Source: CADCVT01 sp036389485 (GTDB lineage: Bacteria; Actinomycetota; Thermoleophilia; Solirubrobacterales; Solirubrobacteraceae). Taken from it: 64,000 nucleotides of DNA. Below the pieces are notes generated by a model. That model was not told the origin of the DNA. It saw only the letters and a list, made by a program, of their open reading frames with translations, and ran no database searches. The stretch spans positions 108,921-172,920 of the forward strand of contig DASVPR010000039.1 of the NCBI GenBank assembly GCA_036389485.1, read 5' to 3'. A program made the position numbers and the translations under genes. How positions within the stretch are numbered: the stretch's first letter is position 1; every line of letters starts with the position of its first letter. Of the stretch, positions 31,820-39,792 are shown in pieces.

Positions 31820-32299
31820 GTGGCGGGCACGCGGGAGGACAAGCTCGAGGCGGCGAAGCTCCGCTCCGCGCTCAGCACATCGCTCATCACCGCGACCGGC
31901 ACCGCGGTCGCCGCGGGACTGGCGCTCGTCGCGTTCGCAACGGGCCTTCACGACGTCGGCGGGAGCGCCGCGTTCTGGTGGGTCGGGGGCGCGACGGTGC
32001 TCTTCGTCAGCGCGCTGACCGGGGGCCTCGGCATCAAGAAGCTGTCCCAGCTGGGCAGCGAGGGCGAGTGGACGCGCTCGCGGTCGGCGTGGTACTTCGG
32101 AGTCCAGGCCGCGGCCTTCACGGTCGGGGTGATCCTGTTCGCGATCGGCACCGTGGCCGCATTCGGGACCGAGCGGAGGACGACGCCCGACGACCGGCAG
32201 GACCGCGCGATCGAACGCCTGAGCACCGAGCTCGAGGCGGCCCGTGAGCAGAACGAGGCGCTCGACCGGCGGCTGCGGGCCGTCGAGCGCAGGCGCTGA
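31820..32299 (+). CDS. Membrane protein with C-terminal coiled coil, unknown function
   Basis: The 159-aa protein has an N-terminal cytosolic segment, four hydrophobic helices (for example LITATGTAVAAGLALVAFAT) and a charged C-terminal helix (about residues 120-159, RAIERLSTELEAAREQNEAL) predicted to form a coiled coil. No catalytic motif. GTG start ten bases after the ceramidase-like stop, so it may be read from the same message. Function unknown. Confidence 0.65.
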   Translation: MAGTREDKLEAAKLRSALSTSLITATGTAVAAGLALVAFATGLHDVGGSAAFWWVGGATVLFVSALTGGLGIKKLSQLGSEGEWTRSRSAWYFGVQAAAFTVGVILFAIGTVAAFGTERRTTPDDRQDRAIERLSTELEAAREQNEALDRRLRAVERRR

Positions 32300-32333
32300 G
32301 CGCGGCCGAGAGCAGACCTTCCGGTGGGCGAGC

Positions 32334-32339
32334 TATAGT
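32334..32339 (+). promoter_or_regulatory. -10 box for the CAP-domain gene
   Basis: TATAGT is a near-consensus -10 hexamer in an otherwise GC-rich gap, 194 bp before the ATG of the CAP-domain gene. The -35 region (about 32311-32316) is poor. It would give an untranslated leader of about 180 nt, long for this window. Confidence 0.45.
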
Positions 32340-32344
32340 GGCCG

Positions 32345-32527
32345 CCGCTTCGGGGTAGCCGGGGCACCGCCGGTGAAAAAGGGGGGAACCGCAAGGCTCC
32401 TACATCGGCGTCGTTATGGAACCTGAGGCCTCCGCCGGGCCTCGCTTCCGGAAGTTCGCGTCGTAGCGGTCCGTTGAAGGGTCGCTGGCGGCGTCTGTCG
32501 AATCGTTCGCAAAACGAGGGGACCGAC
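32345..32527 (+). ncRNA. Structured 5' leader of the CAP-domain gene, possible riboswitch
   Basis: The leader contains a CACC-GCC-GGTG helix near 32371, GGGGGGAACCGCAAGG with a GCAA tetraloop hairpin near 32382-32405, and a two-part hairpin at 32418-32449 (GGAA/TTCC enclosing GAGGCC-N7-GGCCTC). GGGGGGAACCGC resembles the GGAACC block of the c-di-AMP (ydaO) riboswitch, and in actinobacteria that class often controls secreted wall-associated proteins, but the following GGGTGAATC and AACCCGACAGC blocks are not found. It may be a divergent member, another class, or only a structured leader. Confidence 0.35.
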
Positions 32528-33073
32528 ATGCCAGTCACCAACCCGTTCCGGGCCGCAGGGATCGCGGCCATCCTCAGCGTCGTCGCCGCGCTCGGCGTCG
32601 CCGCTCCTGCCTCCGCCCAGGGCTGCGCCGGGGCCGACTCTCAGACCCTGTCGAAGCGGCAGGCGAACCGCGTCGTCTTCTGCCTCGTCAACGCCGAGCG
32701 CGCGAAGCGCGGCCTGCCCGCGCTGCGCCACAACGCCCGCCTCGCGAAGGTGGCCCGCGTGCACGCCCGCGACATCGTCCGCTACCAGTTCATCGGCCAC
32801 GACTCGCCGGCGCACGGCTCGCTGCTGCAGCGCGTCCGCCGCTCGGGGTACGGCCGCAACAAGCGCCTGACCTTCGGCGAGATCCTCGGCGCCGGGCGCG
32901 GCCGCTGGAGCACGCCGCGGTCGATCGTGCGCGAGTGGATGAAGCGCCACATCCACCGCAAGGCGATCCTCTACCCCACCTTCCGCGTGATGGGCGTCGG
33001 GGCGTCGGTCGGCATGCCGTCGCACAACAACAAGCGCCGCGGGCGCAGCTTCGTCATCACCTTCGCGAACTAG
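32528..33073 (+). CDS. Secreted CAP/SCP-domain protein
   Basis: The 181-aa protein has a signal peptide (AAGIAAILSVVAALGVAAPA) and a CAP (SCP/PR1) domain. It shows VNAERAKRGLPALRHNARLA, the metal/active-site His in FIGHDSP, and the conserved Glu of the LTFGEIL segment; the domain ends with the FRVMGVGASVGM strand. CAP proteins are secreted and often protease-, lipid- or wall-related; the exact job is unknown. ATG 32528 is preceded by GAGGGG. The stop codon overlaps the stop of the convergent CBS gene in the palindrome CTAG. Confidence 0.85.
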   Translation: MPVTNPFRAAGIAAILSVVAALGVAAPASAQGCAGADSQTLSKRQANRVVFCLVNAERAKRGLPALRHNARLAKVARVHARDIVRYQFIGHDSPAHGSLLQRVRRSGYGRNKRLTFGEILGAGRGRWSTPRSIVREWMKRHIHRKAILYPTFRVMGVGASVGMPSHNNKRRGRSFVITFAN

Positions 33074-33495
33074 TCGCGCAGGAAGCGCTCGGCGAGCGCC
33101 CTGAAGAACTCGCTCCGTGTCACGACGCCGACCACCCGGCCGGCGTCCGTGACCGGGACGATCAGGACCCGGTGGTGCAGGAAGATCTCGGCGAGCTGCA
33201 CGTCGGCGTGGTCGGGCGGGACCTCGACGTGCTCGGTGTTCATGTAGGCGCGCACCGGCGCGTCGCGGGCCCCCGCGCGCTTCTCGAGCACGGACTCCAT
33301 CGACTTCGGGACGAACCCGGCGTACGGCAGCTCCTTGACGTAGCCGGGGAACAGCGCGCCGAGGAACTCGCGCTCGCCGAAGATCCCGACCAGCTTCTCG
33401 TCGCCGTCGACGACCGGCAGCGCGGGCAGGCCGGCTCCCAGCACGGCGCGGACCGCGTCGCCCACCGGCATGTCGTCGCGCAGCACCTCGGTCAC
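33070..33495 (-). CDS. CBS-domain pair protein
   Basis: The 141-aa protein consists of two CBS motifs (residues about 5-60, MPVGDAVRAVLGAGLPALPV with GIFGEREFL; and about 80-138, VPPDHADVQLAEIFLHHR with GVVTRSEFF). Such pairs bind adenine nucleotides and regulate enzymes or transporters. Its GTG start overlaps the stop of the upstream permease gene (GTGA), so it is probably the cytosolic regulatory unit of that permease. Confidence 0.88.
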   Translation of the reverse strand: MTEVLRDDMPVGDAVRAVLGAGLPALPVVDGDEKLVGIFGEREFLGALFPGYVKELPYAGFVPKSMESVLEKRAGARDAPVRAYMNTEHVEVPPDHADVQLAEIFLHHRVLIVPVTDAGRVVGVVTRSEFFRALAERFLRD

Positions 33496-34745
33496 AGGTA
33501 CCTCAACGCGATGTAGCCGGTCGCGAGCAGCATCGAGAGCAGCGTCGCAGGTACGCCGACCTTCAGGAACTCCACGAACCCGATGGGCCGGCCGCTGCGC
33601 TCGGCGGTGCCCGCGGCGGCGACGTTCGCCGCGGCCCCGATCAGCGTCAGGTTGCCGCCGAAGCAGGCCCCGAGTGCCAGGCACCACCAGTAGGCGTCGT
33701 CCCCCTCCGGCCCCTGCAGCTGCTCGACGACCGGGATCATCGTCGCGGTGAACGGGATGTTGTCGACGATGCCCGACGCGAGCGCCGAGACCCAGGTAAT
33801 CCCCAGCAGCTCCGCGGTCCGGTCGCCGCCGGTCACGTCGGCGATCCCGTGGGCGATCTCGTCGATCGCGCCGGTCTCCTCCAGCGCCCCCACCATCACG
33901 AACAGCGCGATGAAGAAGAACAGCGTCGGCCACTCGATCCGGGCGAGCGCCTCCTCGACCGGCTGACGCGTGAGGACGAGCAGCACGGTCGCGCCGAGCA
34001 GCGCGACCGTCGCGGGCTCGAGCCCCAGCGGCTTGTGGACGAAGAACAGCACGATCGTCCCGATCAGCACCGGGAGCGCGCGCCTCAGCTCGTCCGGGTC
34101 CTCGATCGACTTGCGGGCGTCGAGCTCCATGACGCGGTCGCGGGCCTCAGGCGCGATCTGCAGCCGCCGGCGGAACGCCAGGTACATGAGGCCCGTCACG
34201 ACGAGGAACGCGACCGTCGCGATGGGCGCGAGGTTGACGACGAAGTCGGTGAAGGAGAGGCCGGTCGCGCCCGCGATCATGATGTTCGGCGGGTCGCCGA
34301 TCAGCGTCGCGGTGCCGCCGATGTTCGACGCGACGACCTCGATGAGCACGAGCGGGATCGGGTCGATGTCCAACGTGTCCGCGAGCAGGAACGTGATGGG
34401 CACGATGAGCAGGACCGTCGTCAGGTTGTCGAGGAAGGCGGAGAGGACGGCCGTCGCCGCCGCGAGGGCGAAGGCGACGAGGAACGGCCGGCCGCGCGCC
34501 CACTGCCCGGCCTTGATCGCGAGGTAGGTGTAGAGCCCCGTCGTCTCGGTCAGCCGGACGATGAGCATCATCCCGGCGAGCAGCCCGATCGTGTTCCAGT
34601 CGATCGCCTCGATCGCCTGCTCCTGCTCGATCGTCTGGGTGACCAGGACGAGGATCGCGCCGATCAGGGCGACCTTCGTCCGGTGGACGCGATCGCTCGC
34701 GATGACGGCGAGCGCGAGCACGAAGATCCCGATGGCGAACGCCAC
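33492..34745 (-). CDS. ArsB/NhaD-type SLC13-superfamily ion permease
   Basis: The 417-aa protein has about 11 hydrophobic helices and the ion-transporter superfamily motifs SAFLDNLTTVLLIVPITF and, in the second half, SGIVDNIPFTATMIPVV. ASNIGGTATLIGDPPNIMIAG is the ligand loop typical of ArsB/P-type permeases, matched by ACFGGNLTLIGAAANVAAAG in the second half. Such proteins export arsenite or exchange Na+/H+ or carry anions; the substrate is undecided, and no ars genes adjoin. The GTG start at 34745 has no clear ribosome site. It is coupled to the CBS protein. Confidence 0.85.
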   Translation of the reverse strand: MAFAIGIFVLALAVIASDRVHRTKVALIGAILVLVTQTIEQEQAIEAIDWNTIGLLAGMMLIVRLTETTGLYTYLAIKAGQWARGRPFLVAFALAAATAVLSAFLDNLTTVLLIVPITFLLADTLDIDPIPLVLIEVVASNIGGTATLIGDPPNIMIAGATGLSFTDFVVNLAPIATVAFLVVTGLMYLAFRRRLQIAPEARDRVMELDARKSIEDPDELRRALPVLIGTIVLFFVHKPLGLEPATVALLGATVLLVLTRQPVEEALARIEWPTLFFFIALFVMVGALEETGAIDEIAHGIADVTGGDRTAELLGITWVSALASGIVDNIPFTATMIPVVEQLQGPEGDDAYWWCLALGACFGGNLTLIGAAANVAAAGTAERSGRPIGFVEFLKVGVPATLLSMLLATGYIALRYL

Positions 34746-34860
34746 GCCCGCTACAGTAGGCGGCGTTCCGGCGATCCCCGCCGGTGCGACAGCTCGCTCG
34801 CAGTCCTGCTTCAGAGGTTCGGGTCGGCCGTCACTTCCACCCGAAATTCGCAGGAGTCTC

Positions 34861-36033
34861 ATGAGCAAGTCCTTCGCCGCGCTCGGCGTGTCGGCGCCTG
34901 TCGTCCAGGCCCTCGCCGCCCGCGGGATCACCAAGCCCTTCGCCATCCAGGAGCGCGTCACCGCCGACGTCCTCGCCGGCCGCGACGTCCTCGCGTCCTC
35001 CCCCACGGGGTCCGGCAAGACGCTCGCGTTCGCCGTCCCGATCGTGGACCGCATCGAGGCGACCGACCGGCGCCCGAGCGCGCTGGTGCTCGCCCCCACG
35101 CGCGAGCTCGTCTCGCAGATCGTCGAGGAGACGCGGTCCGTCGCCCACGCGCGCGCCCTGAAGATCGCGGCCGTCTACGGCGGCGTGTCGATCGGCAAGC
35201 AGGAGCGCGAGGCGCCGCGCGCCCACATCGTCGTCGCGACGCCCGGGCGGCTCGAGGACCTCATCGCCCGCGGCTCGCTCACGCTCGAGCACGTCAAGGT
35301 GCTCGTGCTCGACGAGGCCGACCGGATGCTCGACATGGGCTTCAAGCCCGCCGTCAGCCGGATCGTCGCCCAGACTCCGCGCTCGCGGCAGACCCTCTTC
35401 TTCTCCGCGACGCTCGACGGCGAGGCGGGGCGGATCGCCACCGCGTTCACCCGCGACGCCCGCCGCCACGAGGAGGCCGCGCCGAAGCGCGCCGAGGCGA
35501 AGATCGAGCACCGGTTCGTCCGGGTCGAGCGCCCGGAGCGCGTCGGCCGGCTGATCGAGCACCTGGACCACGGCGACCGCGGGCTCGCGCTCGTGTTCGT
35601 GCGGACGAAGCGCGGCGCCGACCGGCTCGTGAAGTCGCTGGCCCGCGAGGGCGTCCGGGCGCTCGCGATGCACGGCGACAAGTCGCAGCGCCAGCGCGAG
35701 CGGGCGCTCGCGAGCTTCGAGGCCGGCCGCGTCGACACGCTCGTCGCGACCGACGTCGCCGCGCGCGGCATCGACGTCGACGACATCTCGCACGTCATCC
35801 AGTTCGACCCGCCGGACGGGCGCGACACGTACGTCCACCGCGTCGGGCGCACCGGCCGCGCCGGGCGGACCGGCGTCGGCATCACGTTCGTCGACGGCGA
35901 GGCCGCGGCGGACGTCGGGCAGATCGCGAGCGCGCTGCGGCTCGACCGCGAGTTCGGCGAGACCGGGCTCTCGCGCCCCGCGCCGCGGCCGCACGCCCCG
36001 CGTCGCGGCCCCGCGCGCCGCCGCCGCCGCTGA
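34861..36033 (+). CDS. DEAD-box RNA helicase
   Basis: The 390-aa protein has a complete helicase core: Q motif around residues 27-30, motif I SPTGSGKT (47-54), PTRELVSQ, LVLDEADRMLDMGF, SAT in FFSATLDG, and the RecA2 motifs VATDVAARGIDVDD and HRVGRTGRAGRTG. It has a short basic C-terminal tail (RRGPARRRRR) that probably binds RNA. Roles in RNA decay or ribosome assembly are typical. The ATG follows GGAG. The 115-bp gap upstream divides it from the divergent permease gene. Confidence 0.93.
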   Translation: MSKSFAALGVSAPVVQALAARGITKPFAIQERVTADVLAGRDVLASSPTGSGKTLAFAVPIVDRIEATDRRPSALVLAPTRELVSQIVEETRSVAHARALKIAAVYGGVSIGKQEREAPRAHIVVATPGRLEDLIARGSLTLEHVKVLVLDEADRMLDMGFKPAVSRIVAQTPRSRQTLFFSATLDGEAGRIATAFTRDARRHEEAAPKRAEAKIEHRFVRVERPERVGRLIEHLDHGDRGLALVFVRTKRGADRLVKSLAREGVRALAMHGDKSQRQRERALASFEAGRVDTLVATDVAARGIDVDDISHVIQFDPPDGRDTYVHRVGRTGRAGRTGVGITFVDGEAAADVGQIASALRLDREFGETGLSRPAPRPHAPRRGPARRRRR

Positions 36034-36050
36034 GTACCCTCTCCCCCGCG

Positions 36051-36962
36051 ATGAGCGAGCAGTTCTGCAAGGTCGGCGACGTCGAGCTCTGCTACGAGAC
36101 CTTCGGCGACGCCGGCGACACGCCGCTGCTGCTGATCATGGGGCTCGGGACGCAGATGCTCGCCTGGCGCGAGGACTTCTGCCGGATGCTCGTCGACCGC
36201 GGCTTCTTCGTCATCCGCTACGACAACCGCGACATCGGCCGGTCGACCCACCTGCGCGACGTCAGGCCGCCGACAGTGAAGCAGATGCTGCTGCGCGACA
36301 CGCGCGCCGCCGCCTACACGCTCGACGACATGGCCGGCGATGCCGCGGGCCTGCTCGACGGCCTCGGCATCGACGCCGCCCACGTCGTCGGCGCCTCCAT
36401 GGGCGGGATGATCGCCCAGATGCTCGCGGTGCGGCACCCCGAGAAGGTGCTCACGCTCACGTCGATCATGTCGACGACCGGCCACCGCCTGTGGGGCCAG
36501 CCGTCGTTCACCGTCTACCCGTTCCTGCTCGGCGCGCGGCCGAAGGACAAGGAGGAGGCGGTCGAGCGGATCGTGAAGCTCTTCGAGGTCGTCGGGTCGC
36601 CGGGGTTCGAGCTCAACGAGGCCGACCTCCGGGACCTCGCGGCGAAGTCGTTCGACCGCGGCCAGGGCGACGACGCCGGGACGAGCCGGCAGCTCATGGC
36701 GATCATCGCCTCCGGCAACCGCACGCCTGCGCTGCGGAGGATCAAGGCGCCGACGCTCGTGATCCACGGCAGGAACGACAAGCTCGTCGCGCCCAGCGGC
36801 GGCCGCGCGACCGCCCGCGCCATCCCCGGCGCCCGGCTGGTGTTCTTCAGGGGCATGGGCCACGACCTGCCGCGCCAGCTCTGGCCCCACTTCGTCGACC
36901 TCATCGCCGAGCACACGTCGCAGGTCCCGAGCGCGGACCGCCGCGAGCCCGCCGCGGCCTAG
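36051..36962 (+). CDS. Alpha/beta-hydrolase (RdmC-type esterase fold)
   Basis: The 303-aa cytosolic enzyme has an oxyanion region LLLIMGLGTQ, FFVIRYDNRDIGRS, and the nucleophile elbow VGASMGGMIAQ with Ser as nucleophile; the late acid is in LVIHGRNDKLV and the His in FRGMGHDLPRQLW. The sequence resembles RdmC/aclacinomycin methylesterase-like alpha/beta hydrolases, but substrates in non-producers are unknown. It lies 17 bp after the helicase gene and may be cotranscribed. Its stop overlaps the convergent nucleotidyltransferase stop by 4 bp. Confidence 0.88.
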   Translation: MSEQFCKVGDVELCYETFGDAGDTPLLLIMGLGTQMLAWREDFCRMLVDRGFFVIRYDNRDIGRSTHLRDVRPPTVKQMLLRDTRAAAYTLDDMAGDAAGLLDGLGIDAAHVVGASMGGMIAQMLAVRHPEKVLTLTSIMSTTGHRLWGQPSFTVYPFLLGARPKDKEEAVERIVKLFEVVGSPGFELNEADLRDLAAKSFDRGQGDDAGTSRQLMAIIASGNRTPALRRIKAPTLVIHGRNDKLVAPSGGRATARAIPGARLVFFRGMGHDLPRQLWPHFVDLIAEHTSQVPSADRREPAAA

Positions 36963-37504
36963 CGGCCCGTCCGCCGCACCACCTCGTCGAGCCGCGCGAA
37001 CCGGTGGTCGTCGGGCGCGAGCATCGGCGCGAGCGTCGCCCGGACGGCTTCGACGTCCAACGTGCCCGACTTCGCCATCTCCTCGATGTCGCCCCAGTCG
37101 CGGAAGCGGTCGAACATGATCTTGAACACCGCGAGCTCGACCGGCCCGAGGACCGGGATCTCGATGCCGGCGAACGGGACGATCCGGCGGTGCGCGGCGG
37201 CAGCGGCGTGCACGGGCGCGTAGTCGAAGAACAGATCGACCGCGGTGTCCTCCCACCAGAGGCGGATCTGCCCATCGCGCGCGACTCGTGCAGCGGTGCC
37301 CGCCGGCTGCTCGACGCCTCGCGGAAGAGCGGCGAGGGCCTCGCCTGCCCGCTCTACCGGCACGAACACGTTGATGTCGATGTCGGTCGTGCCGCGCGGG
37401 TCGGCCGTCGCGTACGCGAGCGCGATGGCCCCGCCGAAGGCATGCGGCAGAGCGTGCTCGGCGAGCGCGCGGTGTAGCTCGACGAGGCGCTCGGCGAAGG
37501 TCAC
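36959..37504 (-). CDS. Nucleotidyltransferase-fold protein, putative toxin of a TA pair
   Basis: The 181-aa protein has the polymerase-beta/MNT-like fold: AFGGAIALAYATADPRGTTD followed by IDINVFVP gives the DxD metal site, and WWEDTAVDLFFDYAPVH the later acidic residue. Proteins of this group (AbiEii/MNT-type) modify tRNA, nucleotides or proteins, and many are toxins with a partner DNA-binding antitoxin. It is coupled by GTGA to the XRE gene upstream, has no helicase or other partner, and is in an autoregulated-looking two-gene operon. Confidence 0.75.
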   Translation of the reverse strand: MTFAERLVELHRALAEHALPHAFGGAIALAYATADPRGTTDIDINVFVPVERAGEALAALPRGVEQPAGTAARVARDGQIRLWWEDTAVDLFFDYAPVHAAAAAHRRIVPFAGIEIPVLGPVELAVFKIMFDRFRDWGDIEEMAKSGTLDVEAVRATLAPMLAPDDHRFARLDEVVRRTGR

Positions 37505-37791
37505 GTCGGGAGTCGCGGGTACTCGAGGTCGCCCTTCCGCCGCGACGGCAGCGCTTCCGCCATCTCGAGGGCGCTGGCGAAGATCCGCGCGTTGCGCTCG
37601 AATGCCATCTCCACCGTCAACCGCGCGCCCGCGGCTTCGAGGACGCGCGAGAGGGTCACGACCGATGGCTGCTTTCGCCCGCTCTCGTAGGCGGAGAGGG
37701 TCGCCTGGGAGGTGCCGGCGCGCTGGGCCAGCGCGGCCTGCGTCAATCCTGCCCTGAGGCGGGCGTCGCGGATCGTCGCGGCGGCATTCAT
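37501..37791 (-). CDS. XRE-family DNA-binding protein, putative antitoxin
   Basis: The 96-aa protein has an N-terminal helix-turn-helix (LRAGLTQAALAQRAGTSQAT, then LSAYESGRKQPSVVTLSRV) followed by about 35 residues that could neutralise the partner. The ATG at 37791 lies only eight bases from a TATACT -10 box, so the message would be leaderless, and a perfect inverted repeat covers that promoter. The gene is coupled to the nucleotidyltransferase by GTGA. Antitoxin and autorepressor roles are inferred from this arrangement. Confidence 0.8.
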   Translation of the reverse strand: MNAAATIRDARLRAGLTQAALAQRAGTSQATLSAYESGRKQPSVVTLSRVLEAAGARLTVEMAFERNARIFASALEMAEALPSRRKGDLEYPRLPT

Positions 37792-37798
37792 GCCGCGC

Positions 37799-37817
37799 AG
37801 TATATCCGAGTGGATAT
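37799..37817 (-). promoter_or_regulatory. Promoter with palindromic operator of the XRE/nucleotidyltransferase pair
   Basis: ATATCC-GAGT-GGATAT is a perfect 6-bp inverted repeat (37802-37817). On the minus strand it overlaps the -10 box TATACT (37804-37799) that lies eight bases before the antitoxin ATG. A dimeric XRE protein bound there would block RNA polymerase, which is the usual autoregulation of toxin-antitoxin operons. The repeat also touches the stop codon of the upstream delta-60 gene. Confidence 0.65.
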
Positions 37818-39733
37818 CAGTGACGGGCGCGCGCGGCTCTCGCGGCGCGGAGCCTGCGCGCCTGGGCGCGGCGGCGGGCGGCGCGGGAGCGGCTGGCCTT
37901 CCGGCGCGGCGAGGCGACGGCGCTCGGCGCTGCCGGCGGCGCGCCGAGCCGAGCGGGCATGGTGGGCGCGGCCGGCAGGCGAACGGGCGGCAGGTGGATC
38001 GGGGCGTCGACGCGCGGGATGTCGATGCGCGCCGGATCGACGGCGGGCAGGTCAACCGGGGGCGTCCCGACCGCGGGATCGAGAGGCGGCGGGTCGACCG
38101 GCGGCGGGTCGACCGGCGGGGGATCGACCGGCGGCGGCTCCACGGGCGGAGGGTCGATGGGCGGTGGGACCGCGACCGTGAACGCGTACGCGATCGGCTC
38201 GGCGGGGGCGCCGTCGGGCCCGATCGCGCGCGCCTCGAACAGGTGCGCGCCGTTCGGAAGGTCCGTCAGCTCGACGGCGCCGTCGCATGGCTCCCACTCG
38301 GTGCCGTCGAGCCGGCACTCGAAGCGATCGGACGCCGGCATTGCGCCGAGCACGAACCGCGCGACGGGCTCGACCACCTCGGGGCCGGGGGCCTGCTCGA
38401 GCAGCGTGTACGGGTCCGGGTCGCCCCGCAGCTGCATCAGCGCCGCGCTGCAGCAGAGGTCCACCGAGCCGCCGGTCCCGCCGATCAGGATGCGCCCGTC
38501 GTCGAGCAGGGTGAGGCCGCTGAAGAGGTTGTTCTCGCCCGCGGCGAACCGGCGCCGCCGGACGCCGCCGTCGCCGAAGTCCTCGTCGGGCGTCCCGTCC
38601 TCGAGCAGGCGGCCCGCGACGACGTAGCCGGAGACGTTGCCGCCCAGGACGATCCTTCCCTCGGAGTCCTCGGCGATCCCGACCTCGACGTTCCAGCCCC
38701 GGTGCTCGGGATCGGCCGGCAGCGTCGCGACGCCGGCGTGGCCGAACGAGGTGTCGACCGTGCCATCGGGACCGAGGCGGACGACCGTGAGGACTCCGCC
38801 GGTGTTCCACTCGCCGTCGTGCGCCGGATCCGCGGAGGTGCCGGCGAGGAGGATGCTGCCGTCCTCGCGCACGAGCAGCCCGCCCGTCCCCGGCTCGTAG
38901 GTCTCGGACTCGTCGTCGGGCGCAGCGACCGGCGCGACGACGTGGCCACCCTCGCCGAACGCCTCGTCGAGGCTGCCGTCCTCGTTCAGCCGGGTCACCT
39001 CGAACCCGGCGACGCCGTGGGTGTCGTGGGCGACCAGGACGTCGCCGTCAGGCGCGATGGCCAGCGGCCTCGAGAAACCGGGGCCCAGCTCGACGGTCCC
39101 GGCGTCGCCGAACGTCTCGTCGAGGGCGCCGCCGGGCGTGTAGCGCTGCACGAACCGGTGGCGATCCTCGCCGCCGCCGCTCCATGCCTCGAGGCCGACG
39201 ACGAGCCGGCCCGCGGCATCGATCACGACGTCCGACGGCGAGGCGGTCTGCTCGCCCTCGGCCACGATCGTCACGCGCCCCGCGGTGCCAAACGAGTCGT
39301 CGAGCGCGCCCGCCGCAGTGAACCGCACGAGCGTCGCGTGCCGGCGCCCCTCGCCACCCGGGTACGAGGCGCCGCCGGCCACGACGATCCGCCCGTCGTC
39401 CTGAAGCGCCATCGCGATGCCGCCGGAGATGGCCGGCGGCCCGGCGCCGAGTTGGTGCTCGACCCGGCCGCCGATGCCGAAGGTCGGGTCCGGCAGGCCG
39501 TTCGGCAGGGTGCGGAACAGGACCAGCGTCCCCGGCCAGCCGCTGAAGCCGGTGGCGAGGATCCGGCCGGAGGCGTCGCGCTCGAGGTCGTACAGGAACG
39601 CGTCGGGCCCCACCACCGCCCGCCCGAGCACCCCGAACGTGAGGTCGTAGTCGGCTGCGTTCAGCGGGACGGCGGCGTCGGCCGGCGCCGCCGCGGGGGC
39701 GGCGCACAGCAGGCAGAGCACGACGAGCAGCAT
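37817..39733 (-). CDS. Secreted delta-60 repeat beta-propeller protein with Pro-rich and basic tail
   Basis: The 638-aa protein has a signal peptide and about seven delta-60 repeats, each with a block such as LDDSFGTAGRV, LDETFGDAGTV or VDTSFGHAGVAT and the strand DGRIVVAGG. A Cys-bearing Ig-like domain follows (FECRLDGTEWEPCDG), then a stretch of PPPVDP units and an Arg/Ala-rich C-terminal tail of about 40 residues. Propeller repeats suggest ligand binding at the surface, and the basic tail may hold it to anionic wall polymers. ATG 39733 begins right at the signal peptide; GTG 39754 is an alternative. Confidence 0.75.
   Translation of the reverse strand: MLLVVLCLLCAAPAAAPADAAVPLNAADYDLTFGVLGRAVVGPDAFLYDLERDASGRILATGFSGWPGTLVLFRTLPNGLPDPTFGIGGRVEHQLGAGPPAISGGIAMALQDDGRIVVAGGASYPGGEGRRHATLVRFTAAGALDDSFGTAGRVTIVAEGEQTASPSDVVIDAAGRLVVGLEAWSGGGEDRHRFVQRYTPGGALDETFGDAGTVELGPGFSRPLAIAPDGDVLVAHDTHGVAGFEVTRLNEDGSLDEAFGEGGHVVAPVAAPDDESETYEPGTGGLLVREDGSILLAGTSADPAHDGEWNTGGVLTVVRLGPDGTVDTSFGHAGVATLPADPEHRGWNVEVGIAEDSEGRIVLGGNVSGYVVAGRLLEDGTPDEDFGDGGVRRRRFAAGENNLFSGLTLLDDGRILIGGTGGSVDLCCSAALMQLRGDPDPYTLLEQAPGPEVVEPVARFVLGAMPASDRFECRLDGTEWEPCDGAVELTDLPNGAHLFEARAIGPDGAPAEPIAYAFTVAVPPPIDPPPVEPPPVDPPPVDPPPVDPPPLDPAVGTPPVDLPAVDPARIDIPRVDAPIHLPPVRLPAAPTMPARLGAPPAAPSAVASPRRKASRSRAARRRAQARRLRAARAARARH
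38085..38165 (-). repeat. 15-bp tandem repeats encoding PPPVD units
   Basis: About five near-identical 15-bp units (core CGGCGGGTCGACC on the plus strand) encode the PPPVD/PPPVE stretch of the delta-60 protein. Differences are mostly single bases, so slippage or unequal crossover could change the copy number and linker length between strains. Confidence 0.7.
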
Positions 39734-39792
39734 CCTTGCCGGGGTGGGCAACACATCGAGTGATAGCGCAGAGGCGCCGGAAGTTGCGCCGA

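Noticed and set aside
32345..32527. Certain assignment as c-di-AMP or c-di-GMP-I riboswitch
   Set aside because: Only one block resembles the ydaO consensus, and the GEMM core GACGCAAAGCC is missing, so the class is left open.
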